64,000 bases of DNA from Leptospira langatensis (GTDB lineage Bacteria > Spirochaetota > Leptospiria > Leptospirales > Leptospiraceae). Both the position numbers and the translations under genes were made by a program. The notes beneath the pieces are model-generated. The model searched no databases, was not told the DNA's origin, and saw nothing but the letters and a program-made list of their open reading frames with translations. Position 1 is the first letter of the stretch, and each line of letters begins with the position of its first letter. The stretch lies in NCBI RefSeq assembly GCF_004770615.1, contig NZ_RQER01000004.1:620001-684000 (forward strand), in the 5' to 3' direction. Of the stretch, positions 37,397-46,239 are shown piece after piece.

Positions 37397-38401
37397 TCAG
37401 GAAGGACGAGCGAATTTCTCCGCTTTCTTTATCCAATCTTTCTTAAGATAATCCAGGATCTTATCCTTATTCTTTAAGGCGTCCGATTTCCCGAGCTCGT
37501 ATGTTTCCCTCACACCCCTGGCATTTGTATAATCGAAAGAAGTGATCGGAAGCGGTCTAGAAGGACTGACCAAGAAACAACGGTCTAAGAGACGAGGATC
37601 CTTTCCAACAAGGGTGGTCTGTTCGTAATGGATACCGATCACCTTCGCATTCGGAGGAAATGCTTCTAACATCAAGTTATTGGTAAGACCTCCGTCCAAG
37701 TAGTATTCCCTTCCATGGTTTTGAAAGGAAACGATAGGCGGAAGAGAAGAAGAATTCATAATGATCTGTTCTATCACGGCAGGATCCCTGAAATCGGCTT
37801 CTGTAAATAAGACTTCCTTCATGTTCCAGTTCCGTAACACACGAAAGGTTCTCTCCGTATGCAAACCCTTGCCTCGATCTCTTTCGTCTTCGATGAAGGC
37901 CCTGCCGGTCTCCGCAATCAATCTTGCCAAACGGAAGGTATTCTTGTGAGCCTCGTCCTTAGGAAATGCCTTGATCGTATGAATGAAAACCTTAGAGCCA
38001 GAGCGAATGATCTTCTGGAAATCCATCCCGAATCGTATGGTCTGGCGATACATCTCCTCATGGGGGAAGGCCTTCTCTCCTCTAAAGAAACGAGTGAAAT
38101 AGAAATTACGAGGATTCTTACGAACGATCCTTTCGAAGAAGGAAACCGTTTCTTCTTCCGTTTCGGAAAGAAGGCAAAGGACCATGGCGGCTCCGGCGGA
38201 AACTCCGGACACCTGTCTGAGTTTCAATCCCCAAGACTTGAGTTCACGACCGAAGCCCAAACCGTAGAAAGCCTTGCAACCACCGCCCGCAATCGCAAAG
38301 CAGATCTCGTCTTCCAACCAAATCCCTTGAAAAACTCCTTCTATCTTAGAAGTAGGCTCCGGCTTACGTGAAGGAAGTTCATAGTCATCCAGAATGGGCA
38401 T
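37397..38401 (-). CDS. Patatin-like phospholipase
   Basis: 334-residue lipid acyl hydrolase of the patatin family. The oxyanion loop reads AIAGGGCKAFYGLGFGREL, the nucleophile motif GVSAGA (GxSxG) and the dyad aspartate lies in LDGGLTNNLM, all intact. A ~130-residue helical insert separates the two halves. There is no signal peptide or membrane helix, so the enzyme is cytosolic or secreted without Sec. ATG 38401 is preceded by AGAAG. Substrate is probably phospholipid or another ester, by family; context gives no clue. Confidence 0.87.
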   Translation of the reverse strand: MPILDDYELPSRKPEPTSKIEGVFQGIWLEDEICFAIAGGGCKAFYGLGFGRELKSWGLKLRQVSGVSAGAAMVLCLLSETEEETVSFFERIVRKNPRNFYFTRFFRGEKAFPHEEMYRQTIRFGMDFQKIIRSGSKVFIHTIKAFPKDEAHKNTFRLARLIAETGRAFIEDERDRGKGLHTERTFRVLRNWNMKEVLFTEADFRDPAVIEQIIMNSSSLPPIVSFQNHGREYYLDGGLTNNLMLEAFPPNAKVIGIHYEQTTLVGKDPRLLDRCFLVSPSRPLPITSFDYTNARGVRETYELGKSDALKNKDKILDYLKKDWIKKAEKFARPS

Positions 38402-38462
38402 ATAATTCTTCTCTTCGCATAGGATCTATAGTCAATTTCTTTTGAACAGAAAAGCACCGAAA

Positions 38463-38585
38463 ATGAAAAAGTACAAGTACAAGGTTCAGGTGCAATTTTC
38501 TATCTCCGCAGCAAAAATCAAAGAGATCAAAGTTCCAATCGAACCAGTACTTCGAAATGCTGGGTTCTCGGAAAGAAATCGGTGA
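38463..38585 (+). CDS. Possible 40-residue small protein, antisense to methyltransferase end
   Basis: Short frame beginning MKKYKYKVQVQFSISAAKIK and ending SERNR. Its composition (alternating Lys/Val/Tyr, then an amphipathic helix) looks protein-like, and half of it is in the intergenic region. No clear ribosome-binding site is seen (AGCACCGAAA before ATG), and the 3' half runs antisense over the end of the m5U methyltransferase gene. It may be chance. Confidence 0.25.
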   Translation: MKKYKYKVQVQFSISAAKIKEIKVPIEPVLRNAGFSERNR

Positions 38586-39771
38586 GAACGATCTCTTTCA
38601 ATTCGTATCCCATTCCTTCCAATACTTTCAGATCGCGGGCCAGAGTAGTATGATTGCAACTAGAATAAACGATCCTCTTGGGCCTGAGTCTATTAAAGAA
38701 ATCTAATAATGAAGGCGAGGCACCGGCCCGAGGAGGGTTCAAGATACAAAGCTCCACTCCGGACTCAGAGAGTTCCTTTGGTAAGGAAGAATCCAGATCC
38801 AAGGCGCTAAATTCCAAATGAGAGAATCCGGCTTCTTTAGAATTTCTTTTTGCTGCTTTTACGGAAGACTCGGACAACTCAAAACCGGACAAAGACCCGA
38901 CTCGAGACGCGATCGCCAAACTGATCAATCCGGCACCCGAATAAAACTCCAAGACCTTGCCGGTCTTCTCCGGGATCCAGGATCGGATCTTTTTCATCCA
39001 ATCTTCTAAGAGAAACCGATTTACCTGAGTGAATCCGTCCGCAGGAATGGACCATTCTAGTTTTTCCGGCAAATAGGGACCGATCTTTACTTCCGATCTA
39101 TCATATTCAAAGACTTCTCCGGAGGAAAATCTGAGCTTCCAGTCCTTAGGACCCGGTATTTTCTTCTCCAAATTCTTCCGAATAAAATCGTTCATCTCTT
39201 TCGGAAGATGCTTACAACCTTCTTCCGGAAAGGGGACCAAAGAATTGGAATTCTCCTGAAAGAATCCGGCTTGGATCTTTCCCTTCGATCTTTGGATCTT
39301 GATCTGAGCGGTATTTCTATATCCTTCCGAAGGTCCACTGAGGATCTCGATCTGAGGCATCTCCGTTCCGGAAAATCGGGAAACTCTTACAAAAGTCTCC
39401 AGCAAAAGTTCCTTTTTAATACGAAGCTCTTCTTCGTAAGATACATGGCGATACGAACAGCCACCGCATTCCGGAAAAGAAGTGCAATCGGATGCGATCC
39501 GAAGAGGAGAAGCTGTTTTTACCGCTACGACCGTTCCCCAAATCAGTTTAGAATTTTCTTTATCGATCCGGATATCTACGATCTCAGCGGGAATACCGGC
39601 TTTGACAAAAACGGTTTTGTTTTCCGAATGAGAAATCGAAGTACCAAGATTCGCCCATTTCTCGAGCTTGAGTCCCGAGATTTCTCTAGGTCGAAAAACC
39701 TTGGCCTGAAAATTCTGAGATCTCTTTCTTCTGATCCCCGACTTCTTCGCACGGTTCTTTTCCGTACCCAT
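38527..39771 (-). CDS. RNA 5-methyluridine methyltransferase (RlmD/TrmA superfamily)
   Basis: 414-residue SAM-dependent enzyme of the RumA/TrmA type, which methylates C5 of uridine in 23S rRNA or tRNA. An N-terminal TRAM-like domain (residues ~20-85) precedes the 4Fe-4S cysteines in CTSFPECGGCSYRH, with a fourth Cys near EEGCKHLP. The methyltransferase part has VLEFYSGAGLISLAIA (motif I), LNPPRAGAS in place of the usual DPPR, the catalytic Cys in IVYSSCNHTTLARDL, and LTDFFPRTQHFE at the end. The iron-sulfur cluster favours RlmD/RlmC-like enzymes over TrmA. Exact target nucleotide is not determined. Confidence 0.88.
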   Translation of the reverse strand: MGTEKNRAKKSGIRRKRSQNFQAKVFRPREISGLKLEKWANLGTSISHSENKTVFVKAGIPAEIVDIRIDKENSKLIWGTVVAVKTASPLRIASDCTSFPECGGCSYRHVSYEEELRIKKELLLETFVRVSRFSGTEMPQIEILSGPSEGYRNTAQIKIQRSKGKIQAGFFQENSNSLVPFPEEGCKHLPKEMNDFIRKNLEKKIPGPKDWKLRFSSGEVFEYDRSEVKIGPYLPEKLEWSIPADGFTQVNRFLLEDWMKKIRSWIPEKTGKVLEFYSGAGLISLAIASRVGSLSGFELSESSVKAAKRNSKEAGFSHLEFSALDLDSSLPKELSESGVELCILNPPRAGASPSLLDFFNRLRPKRIVYSSCNHTTLARDLKVLEGMGYELKEIVLTDFFPRTQHFEVLVRLEL

Positions 39772-39825
39772 AGGTAAATCACCTTGACAGGGTCCCCCAT
39801 CTTGTCAGTAAAGTAATCCTTAACC

Positions 39826-39911
<86 letters not shown>

Positions 39912-39923
39912 AATGGAAATCAT

Positions 39924-40012
<89 letters not shown>

Positions 40013-40052
40013 AAAATTTCCTAAACAAAACCTGATCGCGGGAACAAAAAGA

Positions 40053-40499
40053 ATGTCTGACCAGAGATTCAACACCCGGGAATTCCTGGAAGAGACAAAG
40101 CGATTGTTAGAAGGGGATGACTATCCCAATCTTTTTGCCGCAATCTCCTATATTCCTTTTTTTGGATGGGCTCTTCCTTGGTTTTTCAGAAGACGCCAAG
40201 AAATTTGCAAGTTCCACGCAGTCCAAGCCATCAAGCTCAACTCCGGTTTTGTATTTTTATATCTTCTAGTTTGGTTCTTAAGAGAGTTTCCTATCTTGAG
40301 CACCGTACTTAGATGGATCCATGCGAATCCTATCGTTACGGATTTTATCAGCTATGTCGCTTGGATTTCCTTATTGGGTTATGGGATCTTAGGAGCCCTC
40401 CAAGCATACCAGGGCAAATTATTCGTATTACCTTTCTTTCCGGAAATAGAGAATGAAGTTCGAAAAATACTCAGCAAAATTCGCGGATCTCAAAGCTAA
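40053..40499 (+). CDS. Small polytopic membrane protein (Tic20/DUF4870-like)
   Basis: 148-residue protein with three to four membrane helices (LFAAISYIPFFGWALPWFF, FVFLYLLVWFLREFP, FISYVAWISLLGYGILGAL). The phrase SYIPFFGW followed by QEICKFHAVQAIKL and a final LQAYQGKLFVLPFF recalls the Tic20-like DUF4870 family, function unknown in bacteria. It lies between tRNA genes and its last 47 bases overlap the next gene in another frame, suggesting a tightly coupled pair. Confidence 0.7.
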   Translation: MSDQRFNTREFLEETKRLLEGDDYPNLFAAISYIPFFGWALPWFFRRRQEICKFHAVQAIKLNSGFVFLYLLVWFLREFPILSTVLRWIHANPIVTDFISYVAWISLLGYGILGALQAYQGKLFVLPFFPEIENEVRKILSKIRGSQS

Positions 40500-40884
40500 G
40501 GCTCTAGGACTTGTTTCCCCGTATTGGGAACAAGCCGTTGCATTCACAAGAACGGAAATCTTTCGTGTCTATCTAGTCACCCTTCCCCTCTTTGGGAATT
40601 GGCTTCTAGGATTCACCTTCTTTCCCCAAGAAGCGGAAGTATATAGACATTCCAAACTTGCCTTATTGAACGTTCTCTACTTCATCGCATTTCTAATGGT
40701 ATCTTGGTTCTTCTCTATGATCCCGGTTGCAGGACCCTGGCTAGCCAATCTTGCGCACCTCGCTGGAGTGATTATCTATCTTGGCCTATCCGGTTTCCTG
40801 CTATACAATTACACTAAGGGAAAAAAACTGGTCCCGAAACTTCCGGCGGAGCATTTAGCACTGTTGGAAAAACGGCTCTTCTAA
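40453..40884 (+). CDS. Second small Tic20-like membrane protein
   Basis: 143-residue protein with three or four membrane helices (VYLVTLPLFGNWLLGFTFF, LLNVLYFIAFLMVSWFFSMI, LAHLAGVIIYLGLSGFLLYN). The general plan resembles the preceding gene (YRHSKLALLNVLYF against CKFHAVQAIKL), so it may be a diverged duplicate. ATG 40453 lies inside the upstream gene, a 47-base overlap, after GGAAATAGAGA. A tRNA-Arg gene begins 10 bases past its stop. Function is unknown. Confidence 0.68.
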   Translation: MKFEKYSAKFADLKAKALGLVSPYWEQAVAFTRTEIFRVYLVTLPLFGNWLLGFTFFPQEAEVYRHSKLALLNVLYFIAFLMVSWFFSMIPVAGPWLANLAHLAGVIIYLGLSGFLLYNYTKGKKLVPKLPAEHLALLEKRLF

Positions 40885-40894
40885 GCCAAAACCC

Positions 40895-40971
<77 letters not shown>

Positions 40972-41264
40972 CATGGCAAATTCTCGCTTCGCGAGAACCG
41001 AGCTCTCCGCTTAAATCTGCGAAGCACCAAGCAATCCTCATTCAAATTCGGAAACTTCTTCTTGCCTGCTTGTCGCATCGCAGGATAACGCTTCGATCTC
41101 TTTTGCTAGCTCGTCCATTCCAGTTTCCTTTTATTTGGCTGTAGTACGCCGTATTAATTATGTCTCTTTAGGGATTAAATTATTTAGAAATTTTGTACCA
41201 GAAAACTTGACTTTAATACTGAGTCTCAAAAACGATAGTCTTAGAGAGAGACCGGGAACTACAG
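40972..41264 (+). other. Gene-free stretch after tRNA-Arg
   Basis: 293 bases. A 7-base perfect stem TTCTCGC / GCGAGAA (40981-40997) follows the tRNA but has no T-run. Near the Bfd-like gene a TTGACT (41203-41215 region) and the short palindrome TGAGTCTCA are visible, but no good -10 at normal spacing. No coding frame seen. Confidence 0.4.
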
Positions 41265-41444
41265 ATGGAAAAGTGCCATTGCGCTCAAATCACGTTTGAA
41301 AGAATCGTAGAGACTGCTAAACAGGAAGGAAAGGACTATCGCGAAGTAGTCAAGGCTTGCGGAGCCGCAGATACTTGCACCGCTTGCAAAGATTATCTGA
41401 TCGCGTATTGTGAGCAGCATCTACAACTTGTCGCGGCCGGATAA
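41265..41444 (+). CDS. Bfd-like 2Fe-2S-binding small protein
   Basis: 59-residue protein whose cysteines fall at positions 4, 6, 38 and 41 (KCHCAQ ... ADTCTACKDY), the same C-x-C-x31-C-x2-C spacing and numbering as bacterioferritin-associated ferredoxin Bfd, which coordinates a 2Fe-2S cluster and helps release iron from bacterioferritin. An additional Cys lies at 32. Similar domains also occur in NifU-like and nitrite-reductase proteins, so a general electron-carrier role is possible. ATG 41265 has only AACTACAG upstream. Its end overlaps the WbuC-type gene by 35 bases, and no bacterioferritin gene is adjacent. Confidence 0.8.
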   Translation: MEKCHCAQITFERIVETAKQEGKDYREVVKACGAADTCTACKDYLIAYCEQHLQLVAAG

Positions 41445-41919
41445 ACAACTCATAGATCAGGAGTTATTCCAAAAACTCCTTCCTATCGCTTCTTCTTCTG
41501 TTAGAGGAAGAACCAATCATAACTTTCACGAACTTCACGAACCCTACCAAAGATTCTTAAACGTACTAACTCGTGACACGTACGTACAAGCTCATCGACA
41601 CAAAAACCCACCTAAGCCCGAAACCTTTTTAGTACTCAAAGGAAAACTAGGATTCATACTCTTTGCAGAAGACGGTAGAGTGCTCGAAAAACATCTACTC
41701 TCTTCCGAAGGACCGATTTACGGGATCGATCTGAGTCCGGGTGTATACCATACCCTGGTATGCCTTTCGGATACTTGCATTTGCTTCGAAGGAAAATCGG
41801 GACCATATGATCCGACCACGGACAAGGAGTTCGCGTCTTGGGCTCCTTCCGAAAATCAAACCGAGAAAACCGAATACTTGAACTATCTCAGAGGCCTATT
41901 CGAGGCATCTGAGATCTAA
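41410..41919 (+). CDS. WbuC-family cupin-fold protein
   Basis: 169-residue cupin of the WbuC family, found in polysaccharide clusters and elsewhere; function is not established. Signatures are SVRGRTNHNFHELHEPYQRF near the N-terminus and QAHRHKNPPKPETFLVLKG, whose histidines and glutamate match a cupin metal site, followed by VYHTLVCLSDTCICFEGKSG (two cupin strands). GTG 41410 lies inside the Bfd-like gene (35-base overlap); TTG 41428 is an alternative start. Overlap with an iron-sulfur protein gene suggests joint expression and perhaps an iron- or redox-linked role. Confidence 0.8.
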   Translation: MSSIYNLSRPDKQLIDQELFQKLLPIASSSVRGRTNHNFHELHEPYQRFLNVLTRDTYVQAHRHKNPPKPETFLVLKGKLGFILFAEDGRVLEKHLLSSEGPIYGIDLSPGVYHTLVCLSDTCICFEGKSGPYDPTTDKEFASWAPSENQTEKTEYLNYLRGLFEASEI

Positions 41920-42313
41920 GCTCGGTCCTAGCGCTTTGGATCGAAAAGTATTTCGTACAATTCCCGGATTTTTTTCAAATTCCTTCCGGGTGGAGAAGGA
42001 AATGGGATCACCCTTCCCCGATTCGTCGCCGTACTCGTATCTCTCTCGTCTTCCGATTCTTTATAATTATGTCTGTTTAAAGGGGGGAGATTTTCTCTCT
42101 CCATAACTTAAACATTCGGAAAATGAAAGTCTCAAATTCAGTTCTTCTCGAGAGATTTTTTAAATTCCGTTGCTGAAAATCCGGTTTGAAATTTACGAAA
42201 ACTGTTGCCATAGTATTTTCCCGGGCAAACATGCGAATGGTTTGAGTAGAATTGCGTAAAAAGCGATTTTACTCAGAATCCATTTGGACTTCCCCTTAAC
42301 GGAAAGGAATAGT
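41920..42313 (+). other. 394-base gene-free region upstream of small protein gene
   Basis: No coding frame recognised. It holds a 12-base stem with two G-T pairs, GAGTAGAATTGC / GCGATTTTACTC (42244-42274) around a 7-base A-rich loop, 40 bases before the next start codon, and a purine run GGGGGGAGA followed by pyrimidine-rich CTCTCTCC at 42080-42102. Probably a long leader with regulatory structure. Confidence 0.4.
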
Positions 42314-42595
42314 ATGCCCGAATTCGATCAGATCGATCTATTCAACTATGCTGCTTACGGCAGCGAAGACGACCCAGAATGGGACGATATTCGAAATTAT
42401 ATACGCTCGAACTCTAGCGCCTCTAAGGAATACGAAGAGATCAAAAGAAATCTTTCTAATGTTCAACCGAAGCGCAAGCAAAGAGATTACGGAAGACCTA
42501 ACAGAATGGAGACGAACTCTCCAGGGTCGGAGCCGAATTCTCCTAAGCAGGGTGACCAAGATAAGAAATGGTGGAGCGTTTTCTTAGGAGAGTAG
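42314..42595 (+). CDS. Small acidic/basic protein of unknown function
   Basis: 93-residue hydrophilic protein. The N-terminal half is acidic (FDQIDLFNYAAYGSEDDPEW), the middle is helical and charged (SASKEYEEIKRNLSNVQPKR), and the C-terminus is a disordered Pro/Ser/Asn tail ending KKWWSVFLGE. ATG 42314 is chosen for the GGAAAGGAA upstream; an in-frame ATG at 42284 lacks one. It lies 15 bases before the acyltransferase gene and is probably cotranscribed with it. No family is recognised. Confidence 0.7.
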   Translation: MPEFDQIDLFNYAAYGSEDDPEWDDIRNYIRSNSSASKEYEEIKRNLSNVQPKRKQRDYGRPNRMETNSPGSEPNSPKQGDQDKKWWSVFLGE

Positions 42596-42610
42596 CAAGA
42601 GGTTCTTAGT

Positions 42611-43321
42611 GTGGAGAAAGAAGCAAAGACATATCTTCGGATCAAGAATTTCGTAGCGCCCTTCATTGGAATGGCGGTGAACATAAGTGCGTACGGAACG
42701 GAGAACCTAGTAACCGAAGGTAAACTCATCCTCACTTGCAATCACAGATCCGATATGGATCCTTTCATTCTTTCTTATACATTCCCCAGATTCATTTCTT
42801 GGATCGCTGCAGAATATACTTTCAGAATTCCTATCTTCAAGGATCTAGCAAAGATCGCAGGTGGGATCCCAATGTCCATCGACGGAAATATTTCCATCGG
42901 CTCCATTAAGATGATCCAACAAGTCTTTAAACGAGGAGATGTATTGGGTATCTTTCCGGAAGGCCATGATTATATGGTCAAAAACGATTTCAGTTCCGGA
43001 ATGGTGGACTTTCATACGGGCTTTGCCGCATTCTCGATCCGTAATAAAGTGGATATTCTTCCTTCCGTGATCATTCCTGTCGAAGAGAGTTATTCGGATA
43101 TCCCTATTCCGCCTATCGTGCGTAGCTTTATGGGAATGCCTAAAGAAGTCTGCGATATAAAGAAGCGTTCTATCTACAAGAAAGTCAAAGTAGTCTACGG
43201 AGAGAAAGTAGACCATAGGGAGTTTCTCTCCGGCACCTTAGAAGAGAATATGAAGCAACTTTCAGGAGAGGTCCGAAGCAGAATGACTAAACTCCTGGAA
43301 GGAAGTTATGTAGAAGCCTGA
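42611..43321 (+). CDS. Lysophospholipid acyltransferase (PlsC-like)
   Basis: 236-residue acyltransferase of the PlsC/LPLAT family, which esterifies lysophosphatidic acid or related acceptors at the membrane. The HX4D catalytic motif is NHRSDMD, the acceptor-binding motif is GIFPEGHDYMVKND, and GGIPMSIDG and LPSVIIPVEE complete the family pattern. GTG start at 42611 after AAGAGG. Its stop is adjacent to, but does not overlap, the convergent dapF stop (0-base gap), leaving no room for a terminator of its own. Confidence 0.87.
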   Translation: MEKEAKTYLRIKNFVAPFIGMAVNISAYGTENLVTEGKLILTCNHRSDMDPFILSYTFPRFISWIAAEYTFRIPIFKDLAKIAGGIPMSIDGNISIGSIKMIQQVFKRGDVLGIFPEGHDYMVKNDFSSGMVDFHTGFAAFSIRNKVDILPSVIIPVEESYSDIPIPPIVRSFMGMPKEVCDIKKRSIYKKVKVVYGEKVDHREFLSGTLEENMKQLSGEVRSRMTKLLEGSYVEA

Positions 43322-44191
43322 TTAGACTTCTACCACTCCGGTGAATACTTCTGTTGCGGGACCTGTCATGAGTACATGTCCGGACTCCAGCCACTGCACT
43401 CTCAAAGTTCCCCCTCTCAGATCGATCCTTACATCCTTTCCGGTCCTTCCGGTAAGATGAGAAGCAGTCATGACTGAGCAAGCACCCGTTCCGCAAGCCA
43501 GAGTTTCACCGGCCCCTCTTTCCCAAGTCCTTTGGTAAAGATGGTCCTTTCCTCTTAGATTTACGAACTCCACATTCACTCTGCGAGGAAACAATGCCGT
43601 ATGGTTTTCTATCATCGGACCGATCTCTCTCACAGGAAAAGAATCGGGATCGTCCACAAAGATCACGCAGTGTGGGTTTCCCATACTAACCGCACTGAAT
43701 TTCAAATGATAAGAAGAATATCCAGGCTGCTCTGTGAGCCAAGCCAAAGGTTGATCAATGATCGGATTTTCATTTTCCCATTTTACAGGAACAAGAGAAG
43801 GAATGAGAATCGGTTTGCCCATATCCACGGAAACTTGTTCCACCTTATTCGAGCCGTTTACTTGCAGATCCAATTCTAGGATCCCCGCGCCGGTCTCTAT
43901 CTTGGGTTGTTTCTTATTTGTTAGGCCGTGATCATAAACGAATTTTCCGACACAACGGATCCCATTCCCGCACATCTCGGAGGAAGATCCGTCCGCATTG
44001 TACATGTCCATTTGGAAATCGCCTTTTTGAGAAGAACGAATGAAGATGACTCCGTCTCCTCCGATCCCGAAATTGCGATCTGAAAGTTTTTGGATCTGCT
44101 CTGCGCTCAAACGCAAATCATCCTTGGTCGCGTCTACATATACGTAGTCGTTCCCAATTCCTTCCATTTTTGTGAAATGCACCTTTGCCAA
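43322..44191 (-). CDS. dapF: Diaminopimelate epimerase
   Basis: 289-residue epimerase converting LL- to meso-diaminopimelate for lysine and peptidoglycan. The two catalytic cysteines lie in [16 protein letters not shown] and [33 protein letters not shown] opens the fold. TTG 44191 is taken as start because AAGGAG lies 6 bases upstream and the protein then begins with the usual [10 protein letters not shown]; an in-frame ATG at 44227 would add 12 residues without a ribosome-binding site. Divergent from the zinc-ribbon methyltransferase gene. Confidence 0.95.
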   Translation of the reverse strand: MAKVHFTKMEGIGNDYVYVDATKDDLRLSAEQIQKLSDRNFGIGGDGVIFIRSSQKGDFQMDMYNADGSSSEMCGNGIRCVGKFVYDHGLTNKKQPKIETGAGILELDLQVNGSNKVEQVSVDMGKPILIPSLVPVKWENENPIIDQPLAWLTEQPGYSSYHLKFSAVSMGNPHCVIFVDDPDSFPVREIGPMIENHTALFPRRVNVEFVNLRGKDHLYQRTWERGAGETLACGTGACSVMTASHLTGRTGKDVRIDLRGGTLRVQWLESGHVLMTGPATEVFTGVVEV

Positions 44192-44343
44192 ACGTTTCTC
44201 CTTACGAATCGAAGAGGATAGTTCCATGCTTTTCGTCCAACCCGTACTCGAAAATCCAAAAAGCCCCGAAAGGCATTCGTTTTTTACTGGAATTTAGATC
44301 GAACCGCCCAAGGATAAACCTCATCTCCCAATCGGAATCCCTC

Positions 44344-45204
44344 TTGAACCAGATCTGTTACCTCTGCGGCAGCGATAAAAACAAAACCCTCTTTGTCGAA
44401 AACGGCATCCCCATCGTGCGTTGCCTGAATTGCACCCACGCCTTCTCCACATACGAACAAGAAGAACATTATGAAGGTTACTGGGACGACGAGACCAGTT
44501 ATGATTTAGACTGGTGGGATGTGGCTCACAGAGAGATCTACCAAGACTTCATTCAAAAATTCATTCGCTCCCCCAAAGGGCGGATCTTAGATGTGGGCTG
44601 CGGACTTGGCTTCTTCGTAAAGACTGTGGGGGCTACTCGTCCCGGTTGGGAAGCGATCGGCTACGAGATCTCCGAAAAAGCAGTCCAGTTCGCAAGAGAA
44701 AAGAACGGGCTCAAGCAGGTGTTCCCGGGCATCGTACAAGACAGCGGATTGCCAAAAGAAAGTTTTGATATCATCACTCTTTGGGACGTGATCGAACATA
44801 TCCCGAAACCTCAAAGTCTCTTAGAGTATTTATTCAGTCTGCTAAAGCCTGGCGGATTCCTATTCGTTCAAACTCCGAATTTCCCGGTCCAACTATTCAA
44901 GGCAAAACTGAAAGTCGCCATGAAAGGAATGCAAGAAGGCGGACATTATCTAGAAGCCAAAGATCATATCAATGATTACACTGAAAAGACACTTGGTCTT
45001 CTTGCGAAGCAATGCGGATTCTCTTCTGTCGAGTTTTCTATTTTAAAACCGATCGCTTCTGTTTCCGGGATTTCCGGCCCGAAAGCAAAGCTGGGGATCT
45101 TTCTGAAAAAGTCTTTTTACTACGGGACGCTACTTCTTTGGTATCTTACTTTCAAACAGATAAACTTAAATCTGACTTTATTCGCGTTGTTAAGAAAGAA
45201 ATAG
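44344..45204 (+). CDS. Class I SAM methyltransferase with N-terminal zinc ribbon
   Basis: 286-residue methyltransferase. Two CxxC knuckles at the N-terminus (ICYLCGSDKNKTL and VRCLNCTHAFS) form a zinc ribbon, followed by a Rossmann methyltransferase with ILDVGCGLGFFVKTVG (motif I), FDIITLWDVIEHIPKPQ and LKPGGFLFVQTPNF. This pairing is common among methyltransferases in surface-polysaccharide and natural-product clusters; the substrate is unknown. TTG 44344 (just before NQICYLCG) is the likeliest start, as the 53 open codons upstream look non-coding and run into the dapF promoter region; the choice is uncertain. Confidence 0.78.
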   Translation: MNQICYLCGSDKNKTLFVENGIPIVRCLNCTHAFSTYEQEEHYEGYWDDETSYDLDWWDVAHREIYQDFIQKFIRSPKGRILDVGCGLGFFVKTVGATRPGWEAIGYEISEKAVQFAREKNGLKQVFPGIVQDSGLPKESFDIITLWDVIEHIPKPQSLLEYLFSLLKPGGFLFVQTPNFPVQLFKAKLKVAMKGMQEGGHYLEAKDHINDYTEKTLGLLAKQCGFSSVEFSILKPIASVSGISGPKAKLGIFLKKSFYYGTLLLWYLTFKQINLNLTLFALLRKK

Positions 45205-45366
45205 TAAGAGCTGTATTTATACGATATCTCTATTTCCTTTCTGAAAGGCTCGAGTTCTTTAAAACAATGTACTTATTGAATTCGATCTTACGAGCGATCT
45301 CAGATTTAACAGTGAGAATTTCCTAGTTGGAATTTTGAGTAATTCAGAAATGCAAAAATTTCAAAC

Positions 45367-46122
45367 TCAAAGAACCAAATTCCCGTTTTCTAAACTTAAA
45401 ATATAATTCAAAGCGGATGCAAGGTCCGGAGAATGCCAATAGGATTTTCCATCCAGGCTTTTCTTTTCGAGGACGGTTTTCTTTTTGCCGGAAGCAATCG
45501 GAGCGTCTAAATGAAACGTTTCCAGCCCCAAGGATAGGCCACCCTTAATATCGTCTTGCAGAGAATCTCCGATCAAATATGACTTTTTAGGATCTTCTCC
45601 ATTTAAGGCTTTTTGAAAGATAACAGGAGATGGCTTCTCAGCTCCCGATTCTTCGGAAGTTACCAAACCGTATCGAATATCTTTAGGAAGAAGGACAGAA
45701 AGTTTCAATACTTGCGTTCTAAGAGATTCGTTCGTGATCAGAACGATGCTTTGCACTTCTTGCAATTCTCTGAGCAAGGAAAGAATTCGTTTGAATTCTG
45801 CCAAGTTTTCCTTCTTCCATTCTTTGATCCCATCCAAGAAAAAACGGAAGTATGCAGCATCCAGTCTTAGGATAAAGGCGGGATCCACTCCTTTATGTAA
45901 GAGTTCCGATATCTTTTTAAAGTAAAGGATCCGGAGTCGATTGACGGGATTTTCAGGTAGTTCCTTCTTCACTTCTGTTCGGACAGAATCATAGAGCTTT
46001 TTAAATTCCTTTCCGGAAGAAAAACCCAGAGACTTAGCGTTTGCCTCCAGACTTTTGATCGTTGCATAGTAGATTTTACTGGAATCGAAAAGAGTATTGT
46101 CCAGATCCAAAAGAACAGCCAT
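45367..46122 (-). CDS. HAD-superfamily hydrolase
   Basis: 251-residue phosphatase-type protein. Motif I is VLLDLDNTLFDSS with the nucleophile Asp, motif II is IVLITNES, the lysine motif lies near EESGAEKPSPVIF, and motif IV is LIGDSLQDDIKGG. The helical cap between ~residue 15 and 110 is of the C1 type, as in haloacid dehalogenase and YjjG-like nucleotidases. ATG 46122 puts motif I at the usual position; an in-frame TTG at 46149 would add nine residues. No ribosome-binding site is clear at either. Substrate unknown. Confidence 0.82.
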   Translation of the reverse strand: MAVLLDLDNTLFDSSKIYYATIKSLEANAKSLGFSSGKEFKKLYDSVRTEVKKELPENPVNRLRILYFKKISELLHKGVDPAFILRLDAAYFRFFLDGIKEWKKENLAEFKRILSLLRELQEVQSIVLITNESLRTQVLKLSVLLPKDIRYGLVTSEESGAEKPSPVIFQKALNGEDPKKSYLIGDSLQDDIKGGLSLGLETFHLDAPIASGKKKTVLEKKSLDGKSYWHSPDLASALNYILSLENGNLVL

Positions 46123-46239
46123 AGGATGAATATTCGGATCTAGGCGCAAAAGCCAAGGAGAATGCTTTGGAAATCCAAAAGTAAATTTCTTTTTCCTTGC
46201 TTCTTCTTTGGCGAAAACTAATCTGCAATTCGCTTTTCT

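Noticed and set aside
37859..38371. 170-codon plus-strand frame over the patatin gene
   Set aside because: Antisense to intact catalytic motifs of the phospholipase and without family resemblance.
40981..40997. TTCTCGC/GCGAGAA hairpin after tRNA-Arg as a terminator
   Set aside because: Short stem with no following T-run; kept only as a note in the gap description.
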